A stretch of DNA of 64,000 nucleotides from Hymenobacter gummosus (lineage in GTDB: Bacteria; Bacteroidota; Bacteroidia; Cytophagales; Hymenobacteraceae): contig NZ_RXOF01000013.1 of assembly GCF_003970915.1 (NCBI RefSeq), positions 1 to 64,000 of the forward strand. Direction: 5' to 3'. Below, in pieces: positions 1 to 7,593 of the stretch. A model generated the notes under the pieces. The model did no database searches, was not told where the DNA came from, and was given only the letters and a program-made list of their open reading frames with translations. Within the stretch, counting starts at the first letter, position 1. Each line of letters begins with the position of its first letter. The position numbers and the translations under genes are program-made.

Positions 1-1
1 A

Positions 2-33
2 GTAGCCCCGGCCGCGTGACGGGCCGGGGCTAC
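2..33. repeat. 12-bp-stem palindrome at window edge
   Basis: GTAGCCCCGGCC (2-13) is the exact reverse complement of GGCCGGGGCTAC (22-33) around an 8-nt loop. There is no clear T-tract. The left end carries TAG, as in other palindromes here that abut stop codons, so it may follow a gene lying to the left of the window. Whether it is a terminator or a dispersed repeat cannot be decided from this window. Confidence 0.6.
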
Positions 34-112
34 GCAGGATGAACCCGCAGGCTCTCCTCAAACGAGCCCCAAGGTAAAAAACTGCTCCTGTTTCTTGCTT
101 TCCATCACAGTA

Positions 113-243
113 TCTAACCCCTCCTCATCTGAGGAGGGGAACTAGCTTTAGCCGCAGACGCCCCGTCGCCGTAATAACCGTTGTTTTGCATTTTCGCCCT
201 TTCCTGGCACTTGGCCGGACCTTTTCGGCCCAACCAGGGTTAC
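113..243 (+). promoter_or_regulatory. Probable yybP-ykoY (manganese) riboswitch
   Basis: The leader of the terC-like gene carries, in order, a GGGGAACTAGC segment (137-147, resembling the family GGGGAGTAGC signature), a GCCGTAATAACCG segment (168-180) and GGCCGGACCTTTTCGGCC (213-230, resembling the conserved GACCTTTGCC end). TAACCC (114-119) can pair with GGGTTA (237-242) as a closing helix. A perfect 9-bp hairpin, CCCCTCCTC/GAGGAGGGG (about 118-139), overlaps that helix and could be the alternative fold. TerC-family genes are classic targets of this Mn2+ sensor. The match is by eye; a covariance-model search would settle it. Confidence 0.62.
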
Positions 244-250
244 TCTCTGC

Positions 251-1018
251 ATGAACGTCCACCTCCAACAGATTCTGGATAACCCGCTGGCGGCGGCGGC
301 CATTGTCGGCAACCTCATCATCATCGAAAGCCTGCTGAGCGTGGACAACGCGGCGGTGCTGGCCACGATGGTGGGCGACCTGCCCAAGGAGCAGCGCCAG
401 AAGGCTTTGCGCTACGGCATCATCGGCGCCTACGTGTTCCGCGGGCTGTGTTTGCTGTTCGCCTCCTTCCTCATCAACTTCTGGTACCTCAAGCCCCTGG
501 GCGGCCTGTACCTGCTGTACCTGGCGTACCAGCAGTTCAAGCCCAAGCGCGGCAGCGACGACGAGGAGCTGCCCGACAAGCAGCAAAGCTGGCTGTACCG
601 CCGCACCCTGGGCGCCTTCGGGCAGTTCTGGGCCACCGTGGCCCTGATTGAGCTAATGGACCTGGCTTTCAGCATCGACAACGTCTTCGCCGTCGTCGCC
701 TTCACCGACAACCTCATCCTGGTGTGCGTGGGCGTGTTCATCGGCATTCTGGCCATGCGCTTGGTGGCCCAAGCCTTCGTGCTGCTGATGGCCAAATATC
801 CCTTCCTCGAAACCTCCGCCTTTTTGGTTATCGGCATCCTGGGCCTGAAGCTGATGCTGTCCTTGTTCGAGCATTTCCAGCCCACGCACCCCTTCAGCGT
901 GTTCCTCAGCAGCCACACCGCCGATGTGGGCCTGACGGTGCTGACGGTGCTCATGTTCGTCGTGCCGCTGGGCACCTCGCTGCTGTTCAACGTGCCGCGG
1001 CACCAGCGGCTGGGGTAG
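251..1018 (+). CDS. TerC-family integral membrane protein, likely metal exporter
   Basis: This 255-residue polytopic inner-membrane protein has the two internally related TerC signatures. IESLLSVDNA (E26, D32) lies near the N-terminus and IELMDLAFSIDNV (E134, D137, D143) in the middle. Hydrophobic segments span nearly the whole chain, with a charged loop at about residues 97-118. TerC/Alx/YkoY proteins are implicated in Mn2+ efflux and in metalation of secreted enzymes. The likely Mn2+ riboswitch directly upstream supports that role. The ATG at 251 lies just after the riboswitch closing helix, so the fold could affect translation start. Family assignment is secure; the transported ion is inferred from context. 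Confidence 0.88.
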   Translation: MNVHLQQILDNPLAAAAIVGNLIIIESLLSVDNAAVLATMVGDLPKEQRQKALRYGIIGAYVFRGLCLLFASFLINFWYLKPLGGLYLLYLAYQQFKPKRGSDDEELPDKQQSWLYRRTLGAFGQFWATVALIELMDLAFSIDNVFAVVAFTDNLILVCVGVFIGILAMRLVAQAFVLLMAKYPFLETSAFLVIGILGLKLMLSLFEHFQPTHPFSVFLSSHTADVGLTVLTVLMFVVPLGTSLLFNVPRHQRLG

Positions 1019-1025
1019 CGGGGAA

Positions 1026-1253
1026 CTGGCGCCGGTTTAGCCGTCGAAGACGGCGTAACCGGTGCCTGTCATAAAGCAGGCTTTCAGCCTGCGTTCGGCG
1101 CCCGGCCTCTTTGCTGGTTGCTCAAAAAAAGTCGTCGGGCCCGGAAGAACACTTCCGGGCCCGACTGCTTTTTGCACGGCCCCAACGCAGGTTGAAAACC
1201 TGCTTTATTGTGGGCACCGGTTACACTCGCTTCGCTCGCTAAACCGGCGCCAG
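1026..1253. repeat. Long palindromic dispersed repeat, family 2, copy 1
   Basis: The element begins CTGGCGCCGGTTTAGC (1026) and ends with the reverse complement (to 1253). A nested second inverted repeat, AAGCAGGCTTTCAGCCTGC against GCAGGTTGAAAACCTGCTT, sits inside, around a GC-rich hairpin. A second copy with the same nested architecture lies at 42650-42830. The right end overlaps the last codons and TAG stop of the minus-strand PepSY gene. It fills the gap between two convergent genes and could act as a bidirectional terminator. No coding content is seen. Confidence 0.85.
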
Positions 1254-2396
1254 CTGGGCCGATTGCGCGCGTGTCTTCGGCTTCTTGGTCTTGTTGCGCC
1301 GGCCCCACCAGATGATGGTACCCGTCACGGGCATGCTGGCCACAATCAGGCTGGTGAGGAAGGCCACGATTTTGCCGCCGAAGCCCAGAATCTGGCCCAC
1401 GTGCAGGTCGTAGTTCATGTCCGAGAACAGGGTGCCGCGGCCTTTGCGGGCGTGGGGCAGAAACTCCATCAGCTGGCCCGACACGGGGTGAAAGGCGTAC
1501 TCGTCGCGGTGGTAGTAGTGCAGGGCCTTGCCGTAGGTCCAGCAGTACACCGGGTCCTTGCGGGTGCTGGCCGGGCCGATCAGAATCATTTCGGCCCGGG
1601 GCGAGAGGCGGCGCGCCTCGCGGTACACGAGGTCGTGCAGGGGCTGGGCGGCCGCGGCGGCGGGCTGCAGGGTATCCACCTTGGCGCTGATTTTCTCGCG
1701 CTTGTCCACCGGCCCGCCGTTGATGACGAACACCGTCGAGTCGAGCATCCAGGGGAAAATCATGAACAGGCCAGTCAGGGCCAGCACCAAGGCAATGCTG
1801 GCGGCGTAGAAGCCCAGCACGTTGTGCAGGTCGTAGTTGACGCGCCGCCACCGGGCGCCCCACTTGATGGTGAAGCGCTGCTTCCGCTCCTGCTTGCGCT
1901 TGGGCCACCACAGTACCAAGCCCGTAATCAGCATCACCACGAAGATGGAAATGCCGCCCCCGACCACCCACTTGGCCACCGCCTCGGGCAGCAGCAGGTG
2001 CATGTGGATTTCCTGGACGATGGTGAAAAAGTGCGTGCGCAGATCCGTCTCGTGCAGCACCTGCCCCGTGTACGGGTTCAAGGACACCATGATGGGCGCC
2101 CCGGCCTTATCCACGAAAAACACCGTGGCCGAACGCTCGGGCCCGAAGTAGGTGGTCCAGCAGTCCTTGGCGGCAATGCCCGGGTGCGGGGCCAGGGCAG
2201 CGGCCTCCAGTTGCGAAGGCAGTTGCATGGCGGTAGTCTGCACCGGCACTTTGCGCCAGGGCTCCGTCAGGTCCCGGATATCATCCTGGAAGGTGAAGAT
2301 GGCGCCGGTCAGGGCCACGATGAACACAATCAGCCCCGAGGCCAGCCCGAGCCAGAGGTGAAGTTTGCCGACGGCTTTCTTGAAGGGAGTCATCAT
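1239..2396 (-). CDS. PepSY-associated membrane protein (iron-uptake reductase-like)
   Basis: This 385-residue inner-membrane protein has the layout of PepSY_TM proteins found beside siderophore receptors. There is an N-terminal TM helix at residues 12-35 (preceded by KLHLWLGL), a periplasmic PepSY segment, TM helices near residues 140-165 and 195-220, a second periplasmic region, and a last TM near 345-370. Conserved histidines (KLH, EIHMHL, YDLHN, YDLHV) could bind haem. Such proteins are thought to transfer electrons or strip iron from siderophores. It starts 9 nt after the GyrI-like gene, itself downstream of the TonB receptor, so all three probably form one operon. The final residues LAPV and the TAG stop are encoded by the end of an intergenic repeat. 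Confidence 0.85.
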   Translation of the reverse strand: MMTPFKKAVGKLHLWLGLASGLIVFIVALTGAIFTFQDDIRDLTEPWRKVPVQTTAMQLPSQLEAAALAPHPGIAAKDCWTTYFGPERSATVFFVDKAGAPIMVSLNPYTGQVLHETDLRTHFFTIVQEIHMHLLLPEAVAKWVVGGGISIFVVMLITGLVLWWPKRKQERKQRFTIKWGARWRRVNYDLHNVLGFYAASIALVLALTGLFMIFPWMLDSTVFVINGGPVDKREKISAKVDTLQPAAAAAQPLHDLVYREARRLSPRAEMILIGPASTRKDPVYCWTYGKALHYYHRDEYAFHPVSGQLMEFLPHARKGRGTLFSDMNYDLHVGQILGFGGKIVAFLTSLIVASMPVTGTIIWWGRRNKTKKPKTRAQSAQLAPV

Positions 2397-2405
2397 GGCG
2401 GAAGG

Positions 2406-2903
2406 TTAGTGCGTCGTTGATTCCACGTCTCCGAGTACCGGAAACCAGATTTCCAGCCCGCCCAGGCCGGTGGCCGGGTCGAATTCGGGGCCGTACCGCT
2501 CGAAGTCGGGCGTGGGCGACCATTGCAGGCCGGAGGCGGGGTACCACTGCTGCCAGATAGCGTCCCAGGTGGCCTGCAGGGCGCTGATGGGGCCCGCGTG
2601 CTGGAACACGGCGTAGCGGGCCACCGGCACGCGCATGCGGCCCAGCCCCAGGGGCAGCGCGGCCAGGTCCGTTACCTCGTGGGCGCACATGTACTCGAAG
2701 GTTTTGCGGCCCACGTCGGCCTGGCACACGATGCCGTAGGTGACGCCGCCCGGTACCATCCCCGGCAGTGGCTTCAGCGCCCGAAACCGCCCCCACTGCG
2801 CCGGCACGGTGGCGTCGGCCGTGGCGAAGTGGTGAAAACTGCGCAGGCCGCCCATGAGCATGGCGCGGCCGGTTTCGAAGCGGGGAACGGGCGGTTGAGT
2901 CAT
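2406..2903 (-). CDS. GyrI-like / AraC effector-binding domain protein
   Basis: This 165-residue soluble protein has no signal peptide and looks like a stand-alone GyrI-like small-molecule-binding domain. Its features are a G(G)VTYGIVCQ strand, a central RMRVPVARYAVFQHAGP strand, an ALQATWDAIWQQWYPASGLQ helix-turn region and the closing acidic EIWFPV strand typical of the family. Stand-alone members often sense or hydrolyse small hydrophobic compounds. It lies between the TonB receptor and the PepSY gene on the same strand. A role in ligand sensing for iron uptake is plausible but inferred. A strong hairpin separates it from the receptor, so it may be expressed at a lower level. Confidence 0.75.
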   Translation of the reverse strand: MTQPPVPRFETGRAMLMGGLRSFHHFATADATVPAQWGRFRALKPLPGMVPGGVTYGIVCQADVGRKTFEYMCAHEVTDLAALPLGLGRMRVPVARYAVFQHAGPISALQATWDAIWQQWYPASGLQWSPTPDFERYGPEFDPATGLGGLEIWFPVLGDVESTTH

Positions 2904-2937
2904 AGCGGGTCAGGTGGCGGGGCGGCGGGAAAGGCAA

Positions 2938-2974
2938 AATCCGCCGCGGCCGGCAAGTGCGGCCGCGGCGGATT
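2938..2974 (-). terminator. Hairpin after the TonB receptor gene
   Basis: AATCCGCCGCGGCCG (2938-2952) pairs perfectly with CGGCCGCGGCGGATT (2960-2974) across a 7-nt loop. It is followed on the minus strand by TTGCC rather than a long T-tract. It lies in the 89-nt gap between receptor and GyrI-like gene and is likely an attenuating or partial terminator, or an mRNA-stabilising stem. Confidence 0.65.
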
Positions 2975-2992
2975 GCGGGGGGCGTAGGCGGC

Positions 2993-5452
2993 CTAGAACT
3001 TGTAGGCGATGCTGCCGATGATGCTGCGCAGCTTCTGCGGGTTCATGGTGGTGTAGCCGGTCCAGTACTGCTTGTCGGTGAGGTTATCCACCTTGGCCGA
3101 GAGGCGGTACTTGGGCTGGTCGAAGAAGATGCTGGCGTTGAGCACCGTGTAGCTGGGCAGCGTAAACACGTCGGTGGTGGTATTTACGATGCGGTTTTCG
3201 CTGGCGTAGTTGCCGCCGAAGCCCGCACCCAGGCCGCGCAGCGTGCCCGAGGGCAGCCGGTAGCTCACCCAGAGGTTGGCCAGGTTGGGCGAGGAGGCCA
3301 CGTTGGGGCGGCGGCCGTTTTCCGCCTCGCTGGCGTTTTTCCACTCCGAGACGTTGTAGGCGTAGCCCGCCACGATGTTCAGGCCTTCCACGGGGTTGGC
3401 CGTCAGGTTCAGCTCGGCGCCCTGGCTAAACTGGGTGCCGTTCTGCGTCTGGGCGTTCGGAATGCCGTTGGTGGCGCCGGGGGAGCTGGGGGCTACCGGC
3501 GTGGCGCGCAGCAAGTCCTGCACCTGCACGTTGTAGTAGCTCAGCGTAGCGCTGATACGGCCGCCGGCCGCGTCCAGCTTGACGCCGCTTTCCCACTGGT
3601 TGGCCCGCTCTACTTTGGCCGTCTGGGCCTGGCCGCTGGTGTTGATAAACGTGCCGTCGGTGGGGTTGCGGAAGCTGTTCTGGTAGTTGGCAAACAGCGC
3701 CACGCGGTCCTTCACCGGCTGGTACACCACCCCGAACTTCGGCGAGAGGGTCGTCTGCGAGTAGGGCTTGTTTTCGGTGTAGTACACACCGCCCTTGTTG
3801 TCGTAGTGGTCGAGGCGCAGGGCGGCCAGCACGCTCAGCTTGTCGGTCAGGTTCAGCACATCGGAGGCGAAGGCGCTGTACGTGTTCGACTTGGTCACCA
3901 CCAGGTAGTGGCTGGGCGCGGCGGCGGCGTAGGCGGCCTGCACGGCGTCGCGGTTGAAGCTGCGGTAGTCATTGGCCCCCAGCGTCAGCGGCACCGCATC
4001 GATGTAGCCGCCGAAGAAGTCCTGGTCGTTGTTGATGCGCAGGAAATCCAGGCCCAGCACCACACGGTTGCGCAGGCTGCCCACCTGGAAGTCACCGTTG
4101 AACAGCTGCTGTACCTCCCACACCTGCCGGCGGCTGTTCTGCGTCGATTGGTCGGCGCGGGCCAGCGTGACGGGGCCGCCGTTGGCGCCCGGCATCAGGT
4201 AGAAGTAGGGCGCGTTGCCGTTGGAGTAGCTGTGGCTGCTGGTCAGGAAGGTGGTGGAGGTGAAGCTCGGCGAAATCTTGTACCGCACCTGCCCGAACAG
4301 GTTGGTGCTGCGCGAGTCCTGAATCAGGCCCGGGCCGGTGTACGACTGCCGGTAGTCCAGCGGCGCGTCTTCGGCGCGGTTGAAGCCCAGCTGGGCCGAG
4401 GGGAAGTAGAAGAAGATGATCTGCTTGCTGGTGCCCCGGCCCTTGTAGATTTCCGCGTCGAGGTTGACGGTCAGGCGGTCCGAGGGGCGCCATTGCAGGC
4501 TGGGAGCCACGGCCAGGTTCTTGTTGAAGCCGGTGTAGCCCTTGTTCTGGTAGCTGTCCTCGTAGGTGTAGGCCGTGTTCAGGCGCAGGCCCAGGGTTTT
4601 GGGCTGGTCGGCGGGCGCGTTCTGATCCACCAGGTTCACGTCGGCACTCACGCGGTGGAAGCCGTAGGAGCCGGCCGCCACGTTGATTTCGCCGCCGAAG
4701 GTGTCGGTGGGCTTCTTGGTCACGCGGTTGATCAGGCCGCCGTAGGAGGTCAGGGCCGAGCCGAACAGCGTAGCCGACGGGCCCTTGATCAGCTCCAGCT
4801 TCTCCAGGTTCACCGCGTCGATGTCGCTGGTAACGGCGCCGGCCACGCCGTTGCGCAGCTGGCTCGACACCACGAAGCCCCGCGAGGCGTAGTAGGCGCC
4901 GCCGTCGCCGCTGCGGCCGGTGGCGTCCCACATTTTCTGCAGGCCCGGGGCGTTGCGCGTCGCGTCGTCGACGGTGAAAACCAGCTGCTCGGTCAGCAGC
5001 TCCTTGCCCACGGTGGCGTACACCTGCGGGTTTTCCAGGTTGCTGAGCGGCATCTTGGCCACGTCCACCGACTGCTTGCGGCTGAACTTATTGATGCGGT
5101 TGCCCTGCACCGTCACTTCGCGCAGCTGCTGGGCGCTTTCGGCCAGGGTGAAATCCACCGTCACCGGCTGCCCGCCGCTCACCGTTACGGGCTTCTCCGT
5201 CGTCTGCAGCCCCACGGCCGACACCACCACGGTGTATTCCCCGTCGCGCACCCGCTCGATGGCGAAGCGGCCCTGGGCATCGGTAATGGCGCCCTGGGGG
5301 CGGCCTTTCAATCCTACGGAAACAGCTTCGGCGGGCGAGCCATCCTGCGTGGTGACGGTACCGCGGATGGTGGTGGAGGCTTGCTGGGCCCAGGCGGGCA
5401 GCGCAGCAGCCGAAACGATGGTGGCCAGGCCGAGGAGGCGAAGGTGGTTCAT
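2993..5452 (-). CDS. TonB-dependent siderophore receptor with CarboxypepD-reg domain
   Basis: This is an outer-membrane, TonB-gated importer of about 819 residues. The start at 5452 is chosen because it gives a clean signal peptide (MNHLRLLGLATIVSAAALPAWAQ). A start 13 codons earlier would place a Fur-like palindrome inside the coding sequence. After the signal come a carboxypeptidase-regulatory-like beta domain (IRGTVTTQDGSPAEAV onward), a plug domain (IKGPSATLFGSALTSYGGLIN), and a 22-strand-type barrel ending in the aromatic residue expected for outer-membrane insertion (IAYKF). SRGF and the IKGP motif point to the siderophore-receptor subfamily. It heads a unit with the GyrI-like and PepSY genes. 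Two Fur-box-like palindromes upstream suggest iron repression. The substrate cannot be read from the sequence. Confidence 0.92.
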   Translation of the reverse strand: MNHLRLLGLATIVSAAALPAWAQQASTTIRGTVTTQDGSPAEAVSVGLKGRPQGAITDAQGRFAIERVRDGEYTVVVSAVGLQTTEKPVTVSGGQPVTVDFTLAESAQQLREVTVQGNRINKFSRKQSVDVAKMPLSNLENPQVYATVGKELLTEQLVFTVDDATRNAPGLQKMWDATGRSGDGGAYYASRGFVVSSQLRNGVAGAVTSDIDAVNLEKLELIKGPSATLFGSALTSYGGLINRVTKKPTDTFGGEINVAAGSYGFHRVSADVNLVDQNAPADQPKTLGLRLNTAYTYEDSYQNKGYTGFNKNLAVAPSLQWRPSDRLTVNLDAEIYKGRGTSKQIIFFYFPSAQLGFNRAEDAPLDYRQSYTGPGLIQDSRSTNLFGQVRYKISPSFTSTTFLTSSHSYSNGNAPYFYLMPGANGGPVTLARADQSTQNSRRQVWEVQQLFNGDFQVGSLRNRVVLGLDFLRINNDQDFFGGYIDAVPLTLGANDYRSFNRDAVQAAYAAAAPSHYLVVTKSNTYSAFASDVLNLTDKLSVLAALRLDHYDNKGGVYYTENKPYSQTTLSPKFGVVYQPVKDRVALFANYQNSFRNPTDGTFINTSGQAQTAKVERANQWESGVKLDAAGGRISATLSYYNVQVQDLLRATPVAPSSPGATNGIPNAQTQNGTQFSQGAELNLTANPVEGLNIVAGYAYNVSEWKNASEAENGRRPNVASSPNLANLWVSYRLPSGTLRGLGAGFGGNYASENRIVNTTTDVFTLPSYTVLNASIFFDQPKYRLSAKVDNLTDKQYWTGYTTMNPQKLRSIIGSIAYKF

Positions 5453-5465
5453 GCGGGCTTCGTTA

Positions 5466-5482
5466 TTTGGAATAATTCCAAA
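5466..5482 (-). promoter_or_regulatory. Perfect palindrome, Fur-box-like, ahead of TonB receptor
   Basis: TTTGGAATAATTCCAAA is an exact 17-nt palindrome ending 14 nt before the receptor start codon. It resembles the AGAATNATTCT core of Fur operators in Bacteroidota. A repressor bound here would block transcription or early elongation of the iron-uptake unit. The regulator identity is inferred from the downstream genes. Confidence 0.55.
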
Positions 5483-5555
5483 GAGCTGCAAAGAAATAGC
5501 CCAAACCCGGTTTAGTAAAATATCGACCTTTAATTGTTCAGAAATTTACAACACA

Positions 5556-5574
5556 ACTTATAATCATTCTAAAT
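5556..5574 (-). promoter_or_regulatory. Second Fur-box-like inverted repeat
   Basis: Read on the minus strand, ATTTAGAATGATTATAAGT is a 9-1-9 inverted repeat with 7 of 9 positions matching, close to the Fur operator pattern. It lies about 105 nt upstream of the receptor start in an AT-rich stretch (about 5500-5580) that stands out from the GC-rich surroundings and probably contains the promoter. Confidence 0.55.
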
Positions 5575-5617
5575 ACAAGAGCCGTTACAGCTAGGCCCCG
5601 AACGGGCGCTACAAACG

Positions 5618-5656
5618 CCAACCGCCCCTCCGGCCGGTTGCCAGAGGGGCGGTTGG
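5618..5656 (+). terminator. Hairpin plus T-run inside a 452-nt gene-less gap
   Basis: CCAACCGCCCCTC (5618-5630) pairs with GAGGGGCGGTTGG (5644-5656) and is followed on the plus strand by TTTTCG, which looks like an intrinsic terminator. No plus-strand gene precedes it in the gap 5453-5904: the receptor to the left is transcribed the other way. Apart from the two palindromes and this hairpin I see only a GAATGCGGATTTT/AAATGCGGATTTT near-repeat (5800-5840) and no convincing gene. A short untranslated RNA ending here is possible. Confidence 0.5.
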
Positions 5657-5904
5657 TTTTCGATGGACCTGGAAAGCAGGCCGGTACGAATAAGCTCCGC
5701 GCCGCGCATGGTACCACACCTGACACCCATGCTAGTTGCCGCATGTGGCGCGGGGCTTCAGGAGTCTTTAACGTCGACCTAAATGGCCTGGCTGCGCCAG
5801 AAATGCGGATTTTGGGCCGCGTCGAATGCGGATTTTCAGCGTGCGTAATTGCCCCGGCCGGATTAGCCGACTTACTTGCCGCCCAGTAGTTACCACATTC
5901 CCGC

Positions 5905-6396
5905 ATGAGCTTATCCGCATTACTCGCCCGCACTCTGGCGGCCGGCTTGCTGCTGGCCCAAACCGGCTGCGTGGGCCTGAGCTTGGTGGTGGGCAGCAAA
6001 CAGGCGGACAACGGCACCTCGTTTACCAAGCACCGGGGCCAGCAGACGCCCTTCGATGGCAGCCAGCCCAGCTATACCAGCCAGGCCGATGCGCTGCGCC
6101 TGTGGGGCCCGCCCTGGCGCCGGCAGCTGCGCGACGGGCACGAGTGCTGGACTTACAAAACCCTGCGGCCGAAGTGGCGCGGCCTGGAAGTCTGGGGCAT
6201 CCTATCAGTGCCCGTCTTGCTACCGGCCGGCCGCAAAAAAGCCACCCTGGAATTCGCCGATGGCCAGCTCGTGCGCTACACCATCGACAGTGGCCGCGGC
6301 TACTTCGTGGGCCTGTTCCTGAACAACAGCACGGGCGCCTGGTGGCGGTTTTTCGAGTACGATCCAGCATACGAAGGCTCCTGGGGCACTTATTAG
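5905..6396 (+). CDS. Putative lipoprotein of unknown function
   Basis: This 163-residue protein has a lipoprotein signal (MSLSALLARTLAAGLLLAQTGC, lipidated Cys22). The mature part begins with a polar stretch, then a compact domain in which LRLWGPPWRR, HECWTYKT and KATLEFADGQLVRYTIDSGRGYF suggest a small beta-rich fold. That pattern resembles SmpA/BamE-like or DUF-type lipoproteins that read a D-x-L-x-x-W-G-x-P segment, but the match is not strong enough to assign. It is transcribed alone and converges with the patatin gene only 9 nt away. It is probably anchored in the outer or inner membrane. Confidence 0.7.
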   Translation: MSLSALLARTLAAGLLLAQTGCVGLSLVVGSKQADNGTSFTKHRGQQTPFDGSQPSYTSQADALRLWGPPWRRQLRDGHECWTYKTLRPKWRGLEVWGILSVPVLLPAGRKKATLEFADGQLVRYTIDSGRGYFVGLFLNNSTGAWWRFFEYDPAYEGSWGTY

Positions 6397-6405
6397 CCAG
6401 GCGCC

Positions 6406-7509
6406 CTACCGCTTGGCCTGGGCCCGCAGTAGGTAGGCCTGCACGCCGCGCCGGCCGCTGTCCATGAGCTGCTGCTTCTCCGCGTCCGACATGCGCTTGA
6501 TTTTCGGGGCGAAACCGGCGGTGTTGATGCTGATGGTCCGGCTCCAGTCCTCGGGGCGGGCGGGGTTGAGGTTTTCCTCCGTCAGGTTGTAGAGGGCGCC
6601 CACGTAGGAGCCGAAGCCGTGAATTTCGTAGGGGGCCAGGGCCTGCCGGCCGGTGGGCAGGGTATCGAGGGCAATCTGCTCGGCCCGATCCACGCGCAAA
6701 CCCAGCGTCTGGGGGTTGAACACGTTGCCGCGGGCGTCGGGCGTGGCCGGGGCGCCGGTGGGCAGGTAGCGCGGCTTGTCGAACAGGTCGATGGGGTAGT
6801 TGGCCAGCACCCCGCCGTCGACCAGTACCTGCACGGGCTGGCCCTTGGCGGGCTTGCCGTGGATGACGTTGCCCTGGGCATCGAGCAGCACGGCGCGGAA
6901 GTACAGCGGAATGCTCATCGAGATGCGCACCGCATCGGCCACGCGCATCTGGGGGCTGGTTTCGTAGCTGAACACCTGCACCCGCTGCAGGGTGAGGTTG
7001 GTGCCGGTGGTGTACAGGTCGCGGAAGTGGCCGGGCTGCTGCTGGGCCAGCTGGTGCAACTCGCCCAGGGTGAGGTCGGGCTTGCCAGTTTTGCGGGCCA
7101 CCAGGCCGGCTATTTTATCGGCCAGCGCGTCGCCGAGGTACCAGCCGTACTGCTTGCGCATGCGGTGCGAGCCGCCGAAGAAAAACCAGCGCCCGTCGTT
7201 GAAGCGCTGAATGGGCGTGTTGTTGACCACCTCCACGATTTCGGCCGGGGTGAAGCCCACGGCCAGCAGGGCCGCCTGAATGGCCCCGGCCGAGGTGCCG
7301 CCCACCCGCTCGATGCCGCGCAGCACGCCCTGCTTGTCCAGCTCGTCGAGGGCCCCGCCGTAGGCCACGCCGCGGATGCCGCCGCCCTCCATCACCAGGT
7401 TGCGGTACGGATACGCGGTTTGCTGGGCCAGGGTGCCGCCGGCCGTCAGCAGCAGGCCGGCCAGCAAGCCCAGGCGGCCAATCGTCACGGGTATAGTCTT
7501 GTGCCTCAT
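6406..7509 (-). CDS. Patatin-like phospholipase, exported
   Basis: This 367-residue acyl hydrolase has an N-terminal signal sequence (cleavage near LAQQ, residue 30). The patatin oxyanion motif GGGIRG is at residues 42-47. The nucleophile elbow GTSAG is at 71-75 (Ser73). The catalytic Asp231 is in DGG, followed by LANYPIDLF. Together these form the Ser-Asp dyad of the RssA/ExoU/patatin family, which cleaves lipid acyl esters. The signal peptide places it in the periplasm or outside the cell. The TATCTTTG element ends only 4 nt before the ATG, so the mRNA probably has almost no leader. Substrate is unknown. Confidence 0.9.
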   Translation of the reverse strand: MRHKTIPVTIGRLGLLAGLLLTAGGTLAQQTAYPYRNLVMEGGGIRGVAYGGALDELDKQGVLRGIERVGGTSAGAIQAALLAVGFTPAEIVEVVNNTPIQRFNDGRWFFFGGSHRMRKQYGWYLGDALADKIAGLVARKTGKPDLTLGELHQLAQQQPGHFRDLYTTGTNLTLQRVQVFSYETSPQMRVADAVRISMSIPLYFRAVLLDAQGNVIHGKPAKGQPVQVLVDGGVLANYPIDLFDKPRYLPTGAPATPDARGNVFNPQTLGLRVDRAEQIALDTLPTGRQALAPYEIHGFGSYVGALYNLTEENLNPARPEDWSRTISINTAGFAPKIKRMSDAEKQQLMDSGRRGVQAYLLRAQAKR

Positions 7510-7513
7510 GCTA

Positions 7514-7521
7514 CAAAGATA
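7514..7521 (-). promoter_or_regulatory. TATCTTTG -7 element for the patatin gene
   Basis: The minus strand reads TATCTTTG, the Bacteroidota sigma-A -7 consensus TAnnTTTG, four bases before the ATG at 7509. Transcription would begin at or next to the start codon, implying a leaderless or near-leaderless mRNA. No -33 TTG is obvious at the usual spacing. Confidence 0.55.
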
Positions 7522-7585
7522 ACCGCCGGGCCGCCAGTGGTTGCACTCCGGCCCGCCGCAGGCAGCTCGACGGCCCTAAACCCGG

Positions 7586-7593
7586 TATCTTTG
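7586..7593 (+). promoter_or_regulatory. TATCTTTG -7 element for the threonine dehydrogenase-like gene
   Basis: TATCTTTG matches the Bacteroidota -7 consensus and lies 78 nt upstream of the ATG at 7672, giving a leader of about 75 nt. It is back-to-back with the patatin promoter on the other strand, so this roughly 160-nt gap is a divergent promoter region. Confidence 0.55.

Noticed and set aside
1062-2420. Long plus-strand open frame opposite the PepSY gene
   Set aside because: It mirrors the minus-strand gene, is full of His, Gly, Gln and Val low complexity typical of antisense reading in GC-rich DNA, and has no recognisable motif.
5466-5482. The palindrome as part of the receptor coding sequence
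   Set aside because: Only a start at 5491 would include it; that start adds 13 residues before a complete signal peptide and is less likely than 5452.
2957-5515. An 850-codon plus-strand frame opposite the TonB receptor
   Set aside because: It is fully antisense to a clear receptor gene and its composition (Gly/Val/Ala/His) is that of a GC-rich shadow.
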